Below, piece by piece: positions 26,396-35,833 of a stretch of DNA of 64,000 bases. The position numbers and the translations under genes were made by a program. Location of the stretch: NCBI GenBank assembly GCA_963736455.1, contig CAVTON010000001.1, positions 2,888,555-2,952,554 of the forward strand, written 5' to 3'. Position 1 is the first letter of the stretch. Each line of letters begins with the position of its first letter. A model generated the notes under the pieces. It made no database searches and was not told the DNA's origin. It saw only the letters and a list, made by a program, of their open reading frames with translations. The DNA comes from DAHUXD01 sp963736455 (lineage in GTDB: Bacteria; Acidobacteriota; Thermoanaerobaculia; UBA5066; Gp7-AA6).

Positions 26396-27913
26396 ATGGA
26401 TCGCGCGAACGGCTCCCTGAGGATTCGCCCGGCCCTCTGGGCCGGCCTGGTCGTCGCGGCATCGCTGGAGTGGTCCATCGGATGCTCGTCGTCGCCGAAA
26501 ACCGCCGCGACGGCCGTGCCGGCGCCCTCTCACTGTTCCGGAACCCTCGGGTTCGAGACCGGCCCGCTCACCCGAGCGGTGCGCAGGAAGCTCGCGCTTC
26601 CGGCCGACGTCGCCGGAGCCGTTGTCACCACGATACTGCCGGGGGGCCCGGCGCAGTCCGCGGGCCTGCGCGCCGGCGACGTCGTCGAGCAGATCGGCGA
26701 TACGCCGATCGCGAACGACTGCGATGCGGACAAGGCGTCCTTCCATCGGGCCTGTCAGCCCGCGGCGCTGAAGGTGTGGCGCGCCGGAAACGTCGCCGAT
26801 CTGACGGTGACGCCGGTGGATCAGGCGCCGTTTCTCGAGAAGGCCTGCCGCGAAGGCAGCGCCGACGCCTGCTTCCGCGCGGCGTGGCTGAAGTGGGATC
26901 GGCACCACGAGAATCCGGAGGTCCTCACCGAGCTCGACGCGGCGTGCAAGGCGGGCTCGGCGGAGGCCTGCGCCTACGAGGGCCTGCAGGTCTCCGAAAA
27001 TCCCGAACGCGTCTCCGAGGCGCGGCCGCTCGACGAGCGCGCATGCGATCTCGGAAGCGGCGCCGGCTGCGCGAACGTCGCGTTTCTCTTCGCGACCGGG
27101 AAATCCGTCGCGAAGGACGATCGCAAGGCGGCGAGCCTCTACCGCAAGAGCTGCGACCTCGGCGACGCGCAGGGCTGCTACAACGCCGGGGTGATGGCCG
27201 ACGACGGGCGCGGCGTCCGGGAAGACCCCGCGGCGGCGGCCGCGGATTACGCCGAGGGGTGCTCCCTCGGGAGCTCGACGGCCTGCACGAACCTCGGTTT
27301 CCTGTACGAGCACGGCCGCGGCGTCCGCCAGGACAAGGCCCGCGCCGTGGAGCTGTACCAGAAGGGCTGCGAGGGCACGACCTGCCGCGTGTCGAATCTC
27401 GGCGGCTGCCTGAACGTCGGGCGCGCCCTGCGCGACGGCATCGGCGTCGCCGTCAACGAGCCCAAGGCCGCGGAGATCTTCCGCGAGGCGTGCCACCGCA
27501 AGGCCGATCCCGAGGACGTCCACGCGGAGGAAAACGGCGCGCGCGCCTGCTCGCTGCTCGGGGGCCTCTACATCGCGGGCGACGGCATCGAGCGCGACCT
27601 CGACCAGGGACGCGAGTTCTCGATCCTCGGCTGCGACCGCGGCGACGCGTTCGGCTGCTTCAACGCCGCGGTCTGCTACGGCTCGAGCGCGGGGGCCTCG
27701 GCGGACCCCGCGAAAGCCGCGTCCTACTTCGAGCGCGCCTGCCGGCTCCGCGACGGCGAGAGCTGTCACCAGCTCGCGCGCGCCTACGAGAGCGGCAAGG
27801 GCGTGCCGCGCGACGCCGCCCGGGCGAAGGCCCTGGAGAAGGACGCCTGCGAGTTCGGTTTCACCGACTCGTGCCCGAAGGCCCGGCCCAAGGCGAAGAA
27901 GAAGAAGAGCTGA
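26396..27913 (+). CDS. Lipoprotein with PDZ domain and cysteine-rich Sel1-like repeats
   Basis: A 505-residue protein. The N-terminus has a hydrophobic segment ending in a lipobox-like SIGC (Cys30). A PDZ-like domain follows (about 48-125; TTILPGGPAQSAGLRAGDVVEQI), then eight or more Sel1-type helical repeats to about residue 490. These have paired cysteines spaced as in Helicobacter cysteine-rich proteins (ACxxGSxxAC, GCYNAGVM). The tail is Lys-rich. Such proteins are periplasmic scaffolds, with the Cys pairs probably disulphide bonded. It follows the amidohydrolase closely, so the two may form an operon. Confidence 0.85.
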   Translation: MDRANGSLRIRPALWAGLVVAASLEWSIGCSSSPKTAATAVPAPSHCSGTLGFETGPLTRAVRRKLALPADVAGAVVTTILPGGPAQSAGLRAGDVVEQIGDTPIANDCDADKASFHRACQPAALKVWRAGNVADLTVTPVDQAPFLEKACREGSADACFRAAWLKWDRHHENPEVLTELDAACKAGSAEACAYEGLQVSENPERVSEARPLDERACDLGSGAGCANVAFLFATGKSVAKDDRKAASLYRKSCDLGDAQGCYNAGVMADDGRGVREDPAAAAADYAEGCSLGSSTACTNLGFLYEHGRGVRQDKARAVELYQKGCEGTTCRVSNLGGCLNVGRALRDGIGVAVNEPKAAEIFREACHRKADPEDVHAEENGARACSLLGGLYIAGDGIERDLDQGREFSILGCDRGDAFGCFNAAVCYGSSAGASADPAKAASYFERACRLRDGESCHQLARAYESGKGVPRDAARAKALEKDACEFGFTDSCPKARPKAKKKKS

Positions 27914-27953
27914 GGCCGCCCCGGCCGGTTTGTTGCATAGAATCGGCCTCCGG

Positions 27954-28424
27954 ATGGCGTCGATCCTTCTCACGGTCAACGGGCAGCCGAAACGCGTCGA
28001 GGCGCCGCCCGACGAGCCTCTGCTCTGGGTGCTGCGGAACCGGCTCGACCTGACCGGCTCGAAGTACGGCTGCGGCGAAGGGCAGTGCGGCGCGTGCACG
28101 ATTCTGCTCGACGGGGAAGCCGCGACGTCGTGCCGGATGCCGGTCTCGGACGCCGTCGGCAGGAAGATCGTCACGATCGAGGGCCTCGCGCAGAACGGGC
28201 GCCTCCATCCCGTCCAGGCCGCCTTCCTCGAGGAGGAGGCGTTCCAGTGCGGCTACTGCACGTCCGGGATGATCGTGGCCTCGGTCGCGCTTCTGAAGCT
28301 GAATCCCCGCCCCACGGCCGACGACGTCATCGGCTCGCTCGCGCGCAACGTCTGCCGCTGCGGCGCCTATCCGCGCATCCTCGCCGCGGTCCAGTCCGCC
28401 GCGCAGAAGGTGGCGCCGAAGTGA
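27954..28424 (+). CDS. 2Fe-2S subunit of a molybdenum hydroxylase (IorA/CoxS type)
   Basis: A 156-residue protein with both iron-sulphur clusters of the xanthine dehydrogenase family. The plant-type cluster uses C40, C45, C48 and C60 (CGEGQCGACT). The helical-domain cluster uses C99, C102, C134 and C136 (CGYCTSGM, CRCGAYP). It passes electrons from the Mo-cofactor subunit to an external acceptor. I chose ATG at 27954 over TTG starts upstream because it begins the ferredoxin strand directly. Overlaps the Mo subunit by GTGA. No FAD subunit gene is present, which points to the isoquinoline-1-oxidoreductase/aldehyde oxidoreductase branch. Confidence 0.92.
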   Translation: MASILLTVNGQPKRVEAPPDEPLLWVLRNRLDLTGSKYGCGEGQCGACTILLDGEAATSCRMPVSDAVGRKIVTIEGLAQNGRLHPVQAAFLEEEAFQCGYCTSGMIVASVALLKLNPRPTADDVIGSLARNVCRCGAYPRILAAVQSAAQKVAPK

Positions 28425-30616
28425 GCCGGGAGCGGAACGGAGCACCCCTCTCGGATAGGCCACCGGCCTCCGAGATCTCGCAGCACACGATCCCGATCCT
28501 CCACTGGTTCGATCTCGACCGGCGCCGGTTCCTGCGTCTCTTCGGAGGCGGGCTGCTCGTCGCCGCCGCCGCTCCCGACGCCGCGGCGTTCGCGCAGGAG
28601 TCGGGCCGCGGCGCTCGTGAATCGCACGAGCTTCCGCGAGAGCTCTCCGCGTGGCTCGCGATCGACGCCGAGGGCCGCGTGACCGTCTTCACCGGCAAGG
28701 TCGAGATGGGCCAGAACATCCGCACGTCGCTCGCCCAGCAGGTCGCCGAGGAGCTGCGCGTGGGCATGAACGCGGTCCACCTCGTCATGGGCGATACCGA
28801 TCTCGTTCCCTGGGACGCCGGAACGTTCGGCAGCCGCACGACCCCGACGATGGGGCCGCAGCTTCGCGCCGTCGCCGCCACCGCGCGCGAGGCGCTGGTG
28901 GATCTCGCCGCCGCGCGCTGGAAAGTGCGGCGCGACGAGCTCGCGGCGGCCAACGGCCGGGTCCTCGACCCCGGCTCCAACCGGTTTCTGTCCTACGGCG
29001 ACCTGACGCGCGGCGAGAAGCTCGTCAGGACGCTTCCCGTCGAGGCGTCCTCGGCGCCCGTCGGACCGGCGTCGAAGTGGACGATCGCCGGCACGGCGTC
29101 GCCCAAGGTGGATGGCCGCGACTTCGTGACCGGCGCCCACGATTACCCGTCCGACATCAAGCGTCCCGGTCTCCTCCACGGGAAGGTCCTTCGCGCACCC
29201 GCCTTCGAGGCGTCGCTCACCGCGCTCGACACGAGCAGGGCCGAAGCGATGCCCGGCGTCAAGGTCGTTCGCGACGGCGATTTCGTCGGCGTCGCCGCGC
29301 CGGATCTCTACACGGCGCAGAAGGCGGTCGAGGCCCTCGCCGCCGGCGCGAAGTGGAAGGAAACGGCGGGACAGCCGTCGAACGCCACCATCTTCGAGTT
29401 CTTCGAGAAGAACGCCGACGCTCCCGGCGAGCGCGGCGGCGAGCCGCAGGTCGCGGGCTCGGTCGAGCAGGGCCTCGCGTCCGCCGACGTGAAGCTCTCG
29501 CAGCGTTACACCGTCCAGTACATCGCGCACGCCCCGCTCGAGCCGCGCGCCGCGGTCGCCGAATGGGCGCCGAAGGGCGACAGGCTCACGGTGTGGACCG
29601 GATCGCAGCGCCCCTTCGCGGTGCGCGACGAGCTCGCGGCCGCGCTGCGCGTTCCGGCGGAGAGCGTGCGTGTCCTCATCCCCGACACCGGATCCGCCTA
29701 CGGCGGCAAGCACACCGGCGACGCCGCCGTCGAGGCGGCGCGCCTCGCGAAGGCCGCCGGCAAGCCGGTCAAGGTCGTGTGGACGCGAGAGGAGGAATTC
29801 ACGTGGGCCTACCTGCGCCCCGGGGGCCTGATCGAGGTCCGGAGCGGCGCGAAGAAGGACGGCACGCTCGTCGCGTGGGAGTTCCACAACTACAACTCCG
29901 GCGGAGCGGGCATCGCGACGCCGTACGACGTCGCGAACCGGAAGATCCAGTTCCACCCGGTCAAGTCCCCGCTTCGCCAGGGCTCGTATCGCGCCCTCGC
30001 CGCGACCGCGAATCACTTCGCGCGCGAGAGCCACATGAACGAGCTCGCGCACGAGCTCGGACTGGACCCGCTCGCCTTCCGGCTGAAGAACCTCTCCGAC
30101 CCCCGGCTCAAGGCCGTGTTCGAGGCCGCCGCCGACCGGTTCGGCTGGTCGAAGAGGCAGGCGGCGCCGGGCCGCGGATTCGGAATCGCCGGGGGCCACG
30201 AGAAGGGCGGCTACATCGGCCTCTGCGCCGAGGTCCAGGTGGATGCCGCGCAGCCGTCGGCTCCCGTGCGCATCCGCCGCGTCGCCGCGGCCTTCGAGTG
30301 CGGAGCGATCGTCAATCCCAACGGCCTGCGCAACCAGGTCGAGGGCGCGATCATCCAGGGAATCGGCGGGGCGCTGTTCGAGGCGATCCGCTTCGAAAAC
30401 GGGCGCCTGCTCAATCCCCACTTCGCCCAGTACCGCCTTCCGCGGCTGCCCGACGTCCCGGAGATCGACCTCGTCCTTCTCGATCGTCGGGACCTGCCGT
30501 CGGCCGGCGCCGGGGAGTGCCCGATCGTCGCGCTCGCCCCCGCGGTCGCCAACGGCATCTTCGAAGCGACGGGGGAGCGCCGGCGCGCGATGCCGCTCGA
30601 AGGACTCGGGAGTTGA
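28421..30616 (+). CDS. Mo-cofactor-binding subunit of a periplasmic aldehyde/isoquinoline oxidoreductase (IorB-like)
   Basis: A 731-residue molybdopterin hydroxylase large subunit. It has a Tat signal (DRRRFLRLFGGGLLVAAAA, about 33-51), the first Mo-binding region (VEMGQNIRTSLAQQVAEEL), an internal SRTTPTMG segment and the catalytic glutamate E699 in GAGECPIV. A Tat leader on this subunit means the folded cofactor-loaded complex is exported, carrying the small subunit along. The family oxidises aldehydes or N-heterocycles with water as oxygen source. Substrate unknown. Translationally coupled on both sides (GTGA, TTGA). Confidence 0.92.
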   Translation: MSRERNGAPLSDRPPASEISQHTIPILHWFDLDRRRFLRLFGGGLLVAAAAPDAAAFAQESGRGARESHELPRELSAWLAIDAEGRVTVFTGKVEMGQNIRTSLAQQVAEELRVGMNAVHLVMGDTDLVPWDAGTFGSRTTPTMGPQLRAVAATAREALVDLAAARWKVRRDELAAANGRVLDPGSNRFLSYGDLTRGEKLVRTLPVEASSAPVGPASKWTIAGTASPKVDGRDFVTGAHDYPSDIKRPGLLHGKVLRAPAFEASLTALDTSRAEAMPGVKVVRDGDFVGVAAPDLYTAQKAVEALAAGAKWKETAGQPSNATIFEFFEKNADAPGERGGEPQVAGSVEQGLASADVKLSQRYTVQYIAHAPLEPRAAVAEWAPKGDRLTVWTGSQRPFAVRDELAAALRVPAESVRVLIPDTGSAYGGKHTGDAAVEAARLAKAAGKPVKVVWTREEEFTWAYLRPGGLIEVRSGAKKDGTLVAWEFHNYNSGGAGIATPYDVANRKIQFHPVKSPLRQGSYRALAATANHFARESHMNELAHELGLDPLAFRLKNLSDPRLKAVFEAAADRFGWSKRQAAPGRGFGIAGGHEKGGYIGLCAEVQVDAAQPSAPVRIRRVAAAFECGAIVNPNGLRNQVEGAIIQGIGGALFEAIRFENGRLLNPHFAQYRLPRLPDVPEIDLVLLDRRDLPSAGAGECPIVALAPAVANGIFEATGERRRAMPLEGLGS

Positions 30617-31281
30617 CGGACCCCCGCGTCCTCGCCGTCAGCGTCGGCCGTCCTCGCGGGTTCGACTACCACGGCCGTCCCGCGAAGAGCGCGATCTGGA
30701 AGGCGCCGGTCTCGGGCCGCGTCGCCGTCCGCGGCGTCAACCTCGACGGCGACGACCAGGCGGACCGGGAGGCTCACGGCGGTCCGGACAAGGTCGTCTA
30801 CGCCTACGCCGCCGAGGACGCGCGCTGGTGGGGAGGGCAGATCGGCCGGCCGATCGCGACCGCTGAGCTCGGCGAGAACCTCACGACCGAGGGCATCGGC
30901 GTCAACGACGCGCTCATCGGCGAGCGCTGGCGGATCGGTACGGCCGTCTTCGAGATCTCCGAGCCTCGGGTTCCGTGCTGGCGCCTCGGCGTGCGGATGA
31001 ACGACCCGAAGTTCATCCGGCTCTTCACCGAGGCGCTCCGGCCCGGCGCATACATGCGGATCGTCGCGGAGGGCAACGTCGGGGCCGGCGACGCGATCGA
31101 GCCGGTCTCGAAGCCCGAGCACGATCTCTCGATCCGAGACGTCTTCCGCATCTACACGAAGGATCGCGACGAGTGCGCGCGCCTGATCGAGGTTCCCCAG
31201 ATGTCCGAGGCGTGGAGGAGCTGGGCGCGGGACATGATCCAGCACCGCCGCGCCGCGGGAGGGGCGGAAGGTCCCCGCTGA
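30613..31281 (+). CDS. MOSC domain protein, YiiM-like
   Basis: A 222-residue protein from a TTG start overlapping the Mo-subunit stop. The MOSC domain is clear: GDDQADREAHGGPDKVVYAY, LGENLTT and the conserved cysteine C122 in EPRVPCWRLG, which binds the Mo cofactor. The C-terminal helical part fits the YiiM 3-alpha extension. Its place directly after a Mo hydroxylase suggests either cofactor delivery or sulphuration for that enzyme, or N-hydroxylated base reduction as in YiiM. Context favours the former, the family the latter. Confidence 0.88.
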   Translation: MTDPRVLAVSVGRPRGFDYHGRPAKSAIWKAPVSGRVAVRGVNLDGDDQADREAHGGPDKVVYAYAAEDARWWGGQIGRPIATAELGENLTTEGIGVNDALIGERWRIGTAVFEISEPRVPCWRLGVRMNDPKFIRLFTEALRPGAYMRIVAEGNVGAGDAIEPVSKPEHDLSIRDVFRIYTKDRDECARLIEVPQMSEAWRSWARDMIQHRRAAGGAEGPR

Positions 31282-31353
31282 TGCGGACGCGCGCGGCCGC
31301 TCGTGCAGGGCGCGAAGGAGACGACGTCTACCGGAAGGACCGGCCCTGACTCC

Positions 31354-33057
31354 TCACCTTGCCGGGGCGGCCTTCACGCCGCTCGAGATCAGAAACACCC
31401 GTCCCGTGTGGTTGCCGTGGATGCCGCTCCACGCCGACGTGATCAGGAAGTCGATCGTGCCGTCGCCGTCCGTGTCGCCGATGCCCACCGCGTCGAAGCC
31501 GAACGTGTCGCCCGGAACGCGGCACGTATAGGTCTTCCGCAGCTTGCCGGTTTTGCCGGAGTAGAGGTACGCGCGCCCGCCGGAGACGGCCGCGCCGCCG
31601 TACTGCCACGCGCCGATGATCAGATCCGGGACGCCGTCCCCGTCGACGTCGCCGGCGGCCGACGGGCCGATGCCGAAGCCCTCGCCCGCGGTCTCGCCCG
31701 TGAGCGTGAGCAGCGTCTTTCCGGTCCTGCCCGAGAAGACGTACGCGCGCCCGGTAGAGACGCCCTTCGCCGTGTTGCCGAAGTCCGTCGCGTAGAGGTC
31801 GACGACGCCGTCGCCGTCGAAGTCGCCCGGGACCGACAGGAACATGTTGCCGAGCGAGTTTCCCGTCGCGTCGGACTCCAGCACGAAGAGCGGTTTCTCC
31901 GAAGGACCCGGGTAGACGTAGACGCGTCCGGTCTTGTTCGGTCCGGCAGCCGGCGCGCCGACCATGAGGAAGGTCGTCCTGCCCTTCGTGTGGCCGGCGA
32001 CGGTCGAGCCGAACCGGTCGCCCGCGCGCTCTCCCGTCCACGCCGCGAGCTCGCGGCCGTCCTTGCCCGAGTAGAGATACGCGCGTCCCGCGTCCTTGCC
32101 CCCGGCCGAATTGTTGGGCGCGCCGACGAGCACGTCGTCGTAGCCATCGTGGTTCACGTCGCCCGCGCTCGTGACGTGGCGGCCGAACGCGTCGTCCTTC
32201 TTCTCCGCCGTCAGCGTCAGGAGAACGCGCCCGTCCCTTCCCGAATAGACGTAGGCCTTCCCCCCGCCCGGCGCTCCGGCGACGACGTCGGGGACGCCGT
32301 CCCGGTTCACGTCGCCCGCGAGCTCGACGCCGGTGCCGAGCTGATCGCCCGCCTCGCCGTCCGCCTTCCAGAGGAGTTTTCCGGTCTTCGTCGAGTAGAC
32401 GTAGATCCGTCCCGCGTCTTTCCCCGCGGCGGCCGACGTCGGGGCGGAGGTCACGAAGTCGGCCACCCCGTCGCCGTCCACGTCGCCGAGGCTGCGCGCG
32501 ATCCATCCGAACTGGTCGCCTCCGGACTCGCCGTCCCACTCGTGCAGGATGGTCACGCGCTCGGACTCGACGAACGGATCCGCGAAGTCGTCCGGCTTGG
32601 GCAGGAGCGCCGCGAAGCGCGGGTCGCCCTGCACGGACTTGAAGTCCGGGTCCACCTGGGCCTGCGTCATGTCGAAGCGCCGCGTCGCCGACAGCTTCTG
32701 CAGCCACGCCATCGCTTCGTCGGTGTGGCCTTCGAGGGCATACGAGACGGCCGTGTTGTAGAGGGCCTGCGGCATGTCGGGGGAGAGGGCGAGAAGCTTC
32801 GCGTACGCCGCGCGCGCCTCCGGATACTTCTTCAGCTTCAGGTCGGCAAAGCCGAGGTAGCGCCAGGCCGTCTGGTTGCGCGGGTCCGCGGCGACGGCCT
32901 TCTCGAGAATCGCGGCGCCGCCGGCGAAGTCGCCGCCGGCGATCCGGCCTCCCGCGGCGATCACGTCTTTTTCGGCGGCGGAATGCTCCTGCGCCCCCGC
33001 GAGGGCGAGCACGATCGCGGCGACGAGGGAGGCCCCGGCTATCAACATCTTGCTCAT
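31354..33057 (-). CDS. Secreted TPR plus FG-GAP (integrin-like beta-propeller) protein
   Basis: A 567-residue protein with a signal peptide (MLIAGASLVAAIVLALAGAQ). About three TPR units follow (residues 35-125), then seven FG-GAP repeats with calcium-type DxDGDGxxD loops (DVDGDGVADF, DVNRDGVPDV, DFDGDGVVDL, DTDGDGTIDF). The repeats fold as a beta-propeller, normally extracellular. ATG at 33057 follows GAGGTG. The fusion of TPR and propeller suggests a binding scaffold. No enzyme motif is visible. It diverges from the AraC regulator 86 bases away, which may control it (inference). Confidence 0.87.
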   Translation of the reverse strand: MSKMLIAGASLVAAIVLALAGAQEHSAAEKDVIAAGGRIAGGDFAGGAAILEKAVAADPRNQTAWRYLGFADLKLKKYPEARAAYAKLLALSPDMPQALYNTAVSYALEGHTDEAMAWLQKLSATRRFDMTQAQVDPDFKSVQGDPRFAALLPKPDDFADPFVESERVTILHEWDGESGGDQFGWIARSLGDVDGDGVADFVTSAPTSAAAGKDAGRIYVYSTKTGKLLWKADGEAGDQLGTGVELAGDVNRDGVPDVVAGAPGGGKAYVYSGRDGRVLLTLTAEKKDDAFGRHVTSAGDVNHDGYDDVLVGAPNNSAGGKDAGRAYLYSGKDGRELAAWTGERAGDRFGSTVAGHTKGRTTFLMVGAPAAGPNKTGRVYVYPGPSEKPLFVLESDATGNSLGNMFLSVPGDFDGDGVVDLYATDFGNTAKGVSTGRAYVFSGRTGKTLLTLTGETAGEGFGIGPSAAGDVDGDGVPDLIIGAWQYGGAAVSGGRAYLYSGKTGKLRKTYTCRVPGDTFGFDAVGIGDTDGDGTIDFLITSAWSGIHGNHTGRVFLISSGVKAAPAR

Positions 33058-33143
33058 TTCACACCTCGATGGGCGTCCGTCATACGGATCGCCGCCGGCG
33101 AGGTTTCCGGGGAGCGAGCTCTGGCGTCGGTTACGATTCCGCC

Positions 33144-34049
33144 ATGAGCGAAACCGCCGCCGGCCCGTCCGTCGGACCGTACGAGCGCGTGCTGTGGAGC
33201 AGTCCCTCGATCGCGCTCGGCAGTTTCGACGCCTCGCCCGACTGCGAGGACTTCGAGACCGCCGGAGCCGTCGGCGACTGGCCCGCGATCGCGTTCTCGC
33301 GCTCGTCCGTCGGCATCGCGCAGGAGCGGCACGACCCGTTCGTCTCGGACGGCACCGTCGCCGTGCTCCACAATCCCCGCTATCCATACCGGCGCTTCCG
33401 CGTCGACCGCCGGGGAGATCACTGCGAGTGGATGTGCATCGACCCGGAGCTCCTGCTCGGGGTTAACCCGCTTCTCGGCCGCGATCCCGAGCGGCCGTTC
33501 ACGCGGTCCCATGTCCCGTTGTCGCGCCGCGCGGCCGCGCTCGTCCGCCTCGCCGGCCGGCACGTGCGGGAGTTCTCGCCGGCCGACGACCTCTGGGTCG
33601 AGGAGACGCTGATCGAGACGCTCGGCACGCTCATGCCCGGCGCGCCGCCCGAGAGAACGCGGTCGAGCCGCCGCCATGACGCGATCGTCCGGAGCGTCCG
33701 CGAGCTCCTCTCGAGCCGCCCCGAGAGGGCGTGGACGGTCCACTCGATCGCGAAGGTCGTGGGCGCGTCGCCCTTCCACACGTGCCGCGTCTTCCGCCGC
33801 GGAACCGGCCAGACGCTGCACGCCTATCTGACCGAGCAGAGACTCCGCAAAGCCCTGACGCTGATCGAGGAGGGCCTATCCGATCTGCGCTCGATCGCTT
33901 CGACGCTCGGCTTCGCGAGTCCCAGCCACTTCACGGCCTCGTTCCGGCGCGCCTTCGGGACTCCGCCGGGCGGATTCCGCGCCGCGGCGACGCCGGCGAA
34001 CGTTCGGGACCTCGCCGGGCGGCTCGCCCACGCGCGTCGCTCGGTCTAG
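33144..34049 (+). CDS. AraC family transcriptional regulator
   Basis: A 301-residue protein. The C-terminal third has the two helix-turn-helices of AraC/XylS (WTVHSIAKVVGASPFHTCRVFRRGTG and LRSIASTLGFASPSHFTASFRRAFG), followed by TPPGGFR. The N-terminal 180 residues form an AraC-ligand-like cupin region without a recognisable ligand signature. It is divergent from the FG-GAP gene, a usual position for a local activator. The gene ends by a degenerate GC palindrome. Confidence 0.9.
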   Translation: MSETAAGPSVGPYERVLWSSPSIALGSFDASPDCEDFETAGAVGDWPAIAFSRSSVGIAQERHDPFVSDGTVAVLHNPRYPYRRFRVDRRGDHCEWMCIDPELLLGVNPLLGRDPERPFTRSHVPLSRRAAALVRLAGRHVREFSPADDLWVEETLIETLGTLMPGAPPERTRSSRRHDAIVRSVRELLSSRPERAWTVHSIAKVVGASPFHTCRVFRRGTGQTLHAYLTEQRLRKALTLIEEGLSDLRSIASTLGFASPSHFTASFRRAFGTPPGGFRAAATPANVRDLAGRLAHARRSV

Positions 34050-34051
34050 AA

Positions 34052-34090
34052 ACCCCTTCTTCCCGTTGAGGCGGAAGGGTGCGGTGAGGG
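34052..34090. repeat. Degenerate GC palindrome of the CTCTCCCC/GGGGAGAG family
   Basis: CCCCTTCTTCCCGTTGAGG followed by CGGAAGGGTGCGGTGAGGG has the same order of arms as the clearer copies at 37946 and 38761, with several changes. It sits between convergent genes. Confidence 0.5.
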
Positions 34091-34114
34091 TCCCGACCCA
34101 TTGAGACCGGACCG

Positions 34115-35629
34115 CTACGTCGGCTCCGCCTCGACCCAGCCGCGCGTCCGCTCGACCGCGCGCAACCAGCCGCGGTATGCAGACTCGCGCCGGTCCTCGC
34201 TCCACGCCGGCTCGAACGCGCGGTCGGCCTTCCAGAGGCTCCGGAGCGCCCCGGTCGATTCGAACGCTCCGACCGCGAGACCGGCGGCGTAGGCCGCGCC
34301 GAGCGCGGTCGTCTCGCGGACGGTCGGCCGCACGACGGGGACGCCGAGGACGTCGGCCTGGAGCTGCATGAGGAAGTCGTTGGCGCTCGCGCCGCCGTCG
34401 ACCTTCAACACGGAGAGCGGCCGGCCGCTGTCGGCGGCCATCGCGTCCGCGACTTCGCGGCTCTGGAAGCAGATCGCCTCGAGCGTCGCGCGGACGAGCT
34501 GCGCGCGGCCGGCGAAGCGGGTGAGCCCCACGATCGCGCCGCGAGCGCTCATGTCCCAGTGCGGCGCAAAGAGCCCCGAGAACGCGGGAACGAAGTAGAC
34601 GCCGCCGGAATCGGGCACGCTCGCGGCGATCGCCTCGGTCTCGGCCGCCGCGCCGATCAGCCCGAGGTCGTCCCGGAGCCACTGCACGGCCGCCCCCGAC
34701 ACGGCCACCGAGCCCTCGAGGGCATAGGCGCGCTCGCCGGCCCCGGAGCAGGCCGCGGTCGCGAGCAGGCCGGACGAGCTCCGCGCGGGCGCCCCGCCGA
34801 CGTGCTCGAGGAGGAACGATCCGGTTCCGTACGTGTTCTTGGCCTCGCCCGGGGCGAAGCAGCCCTGGCCCGCGAGCGCCGCCTGCTGGTCCCCGAGGTC
34901 GCCGCAGACGGGAACGCGCTCGCCGAAGGGGCCGTCGGAGGACGTGAAGCCGTACGGCTCGCGCGCGATCGAGGGGTGGATCGCCGCCAGCGCCCCGGCC
35001 GGAGCGCCGAAGCGCTCGATCAGGACGGGGTCCCACGCGAGGCTTTCGAGGCCGCAGAGAAGCGTGCGCGAGGCATTCGTCGGATCGGTCACGTGCGCGC
35101 CGCCCCGCGGGCCGCCGGTCAGATTCCAGATCAACCAACTGTCGATCGTTCCGATCCGAAGCTGGCCCGCGCGCGCGAGCTGCCGGCAGTGCGGTACGTG
35201 ATCGAGGAGCCACCGGATCTTGGTCGCCGAAAAATACGTCGAGATCGGGAGACCCGTGCGGCGGCGCACGTCCTCGTCCCATCCCCGCTCGATCGCCGCG
35301 CGGCACTCCGCGGCCGTCCGCGTGTCCTGCCAGACGATCGCGTTCGCCGCAGGGCGGCCGTCGCGCGCGTCCCAGGCCACGACGGTCTCGCGCTGGTTGG
35401 TGATCCCGACCGCGATCACGCGCCCCTCCGGCGCGGCGCGCCGCGCCTCGAAGGCGACCTCGTCCACGCGCTCGCGGATCTCGAGCGGATCGTGCTCCAC
35501 CCAGCCCGGCTGCGGAAAGATCTGCTCGTGCTCGCGATAGGCGGACGCGACGGCCCGGCCGGCCAGGTCGAAGAGGATGCAGCGCGTCCCGGTCGTGCCC
35601 TGGTCGATCGCCGCCAGGTATTCGCGCAT
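34115..35629 (-). CDS. glpK: Glycerol kinase
   Basis: A 504-residue FGGY-family kinase of standard GlpK length. AAIDQGTTGTRCILFD is the N-terminal phosphate-binding strand pair. QPGWVEHDP and GITNQRET are glycerol-kinase signatures. DGGASANDFLMQ in the C-terminal domain matches the FGGY second motif. It makes glycerol-3-phosphate from glycerol and ATP. No facilitator or dehydrogenase gene is beside it, so it appears to be a stand-alone unit. The ATG is well placed at the first strand. Confidence 0.96.
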   Translation of the reverse strand: MREYLAAIDQGTTGTRCILFDLAGRAVASAYREHEQIFPQPGWVEHDPLEIRERVDEVAFEARRAAPEGRVIAVGITNQRETVVAWDARDGRPAANAIVWQDTRTAAECRAAIERGWDEDVRRRTGLPISTYFSATKIRWLLDHVPHCRQLARAGQLRIGTIDSWLIWNLTGGPRGGAHVTDPTNASRTLLCGLESLAWDPVLIERFGAPAGALAAIHPSIAREPYGFTSSDGPFGERVPVCGDLGDQQAALAGQGCFAPGEAKNTYGTGSFLLEHVGGAPARSSSGLLATAACSGAGERAYALEGSVAVSGAAVQWLRDDLGLIGAAAETEAIAASVPDSGGVYFVPAFSGLFAPHWDMSARGAIVGLTRFAGRAQLVRATLEAICFQSREVADAMAADSGRPLSVLKVDGGASANDFLMQLQADVLGVPVVRPTVRETTALGAAYAAGLAVGAFESTGALRSLWKADRAFEPAWSEDRRESAYRGWLRAVERTRGWVEAEPT

Positions 35630-35833
35630 GCCGGGATCCTATCCGGTCAGGGTGACAAACTGACCCGCGCACGGTTGCGCCATCGCGTCACGCCCATCCA
35701 CGGCGTTGAACGCCGGGCGGAAGCCTCGGCCGCCGCGCGCGACGCACCCGGTGCAACCTCGCCGGATCACTGCCGTACGCATCTCTGATTCGCGAGCTCG
35801 ATCGCTCGGCATTTCGAGCAGGAGGAAGAAGAG

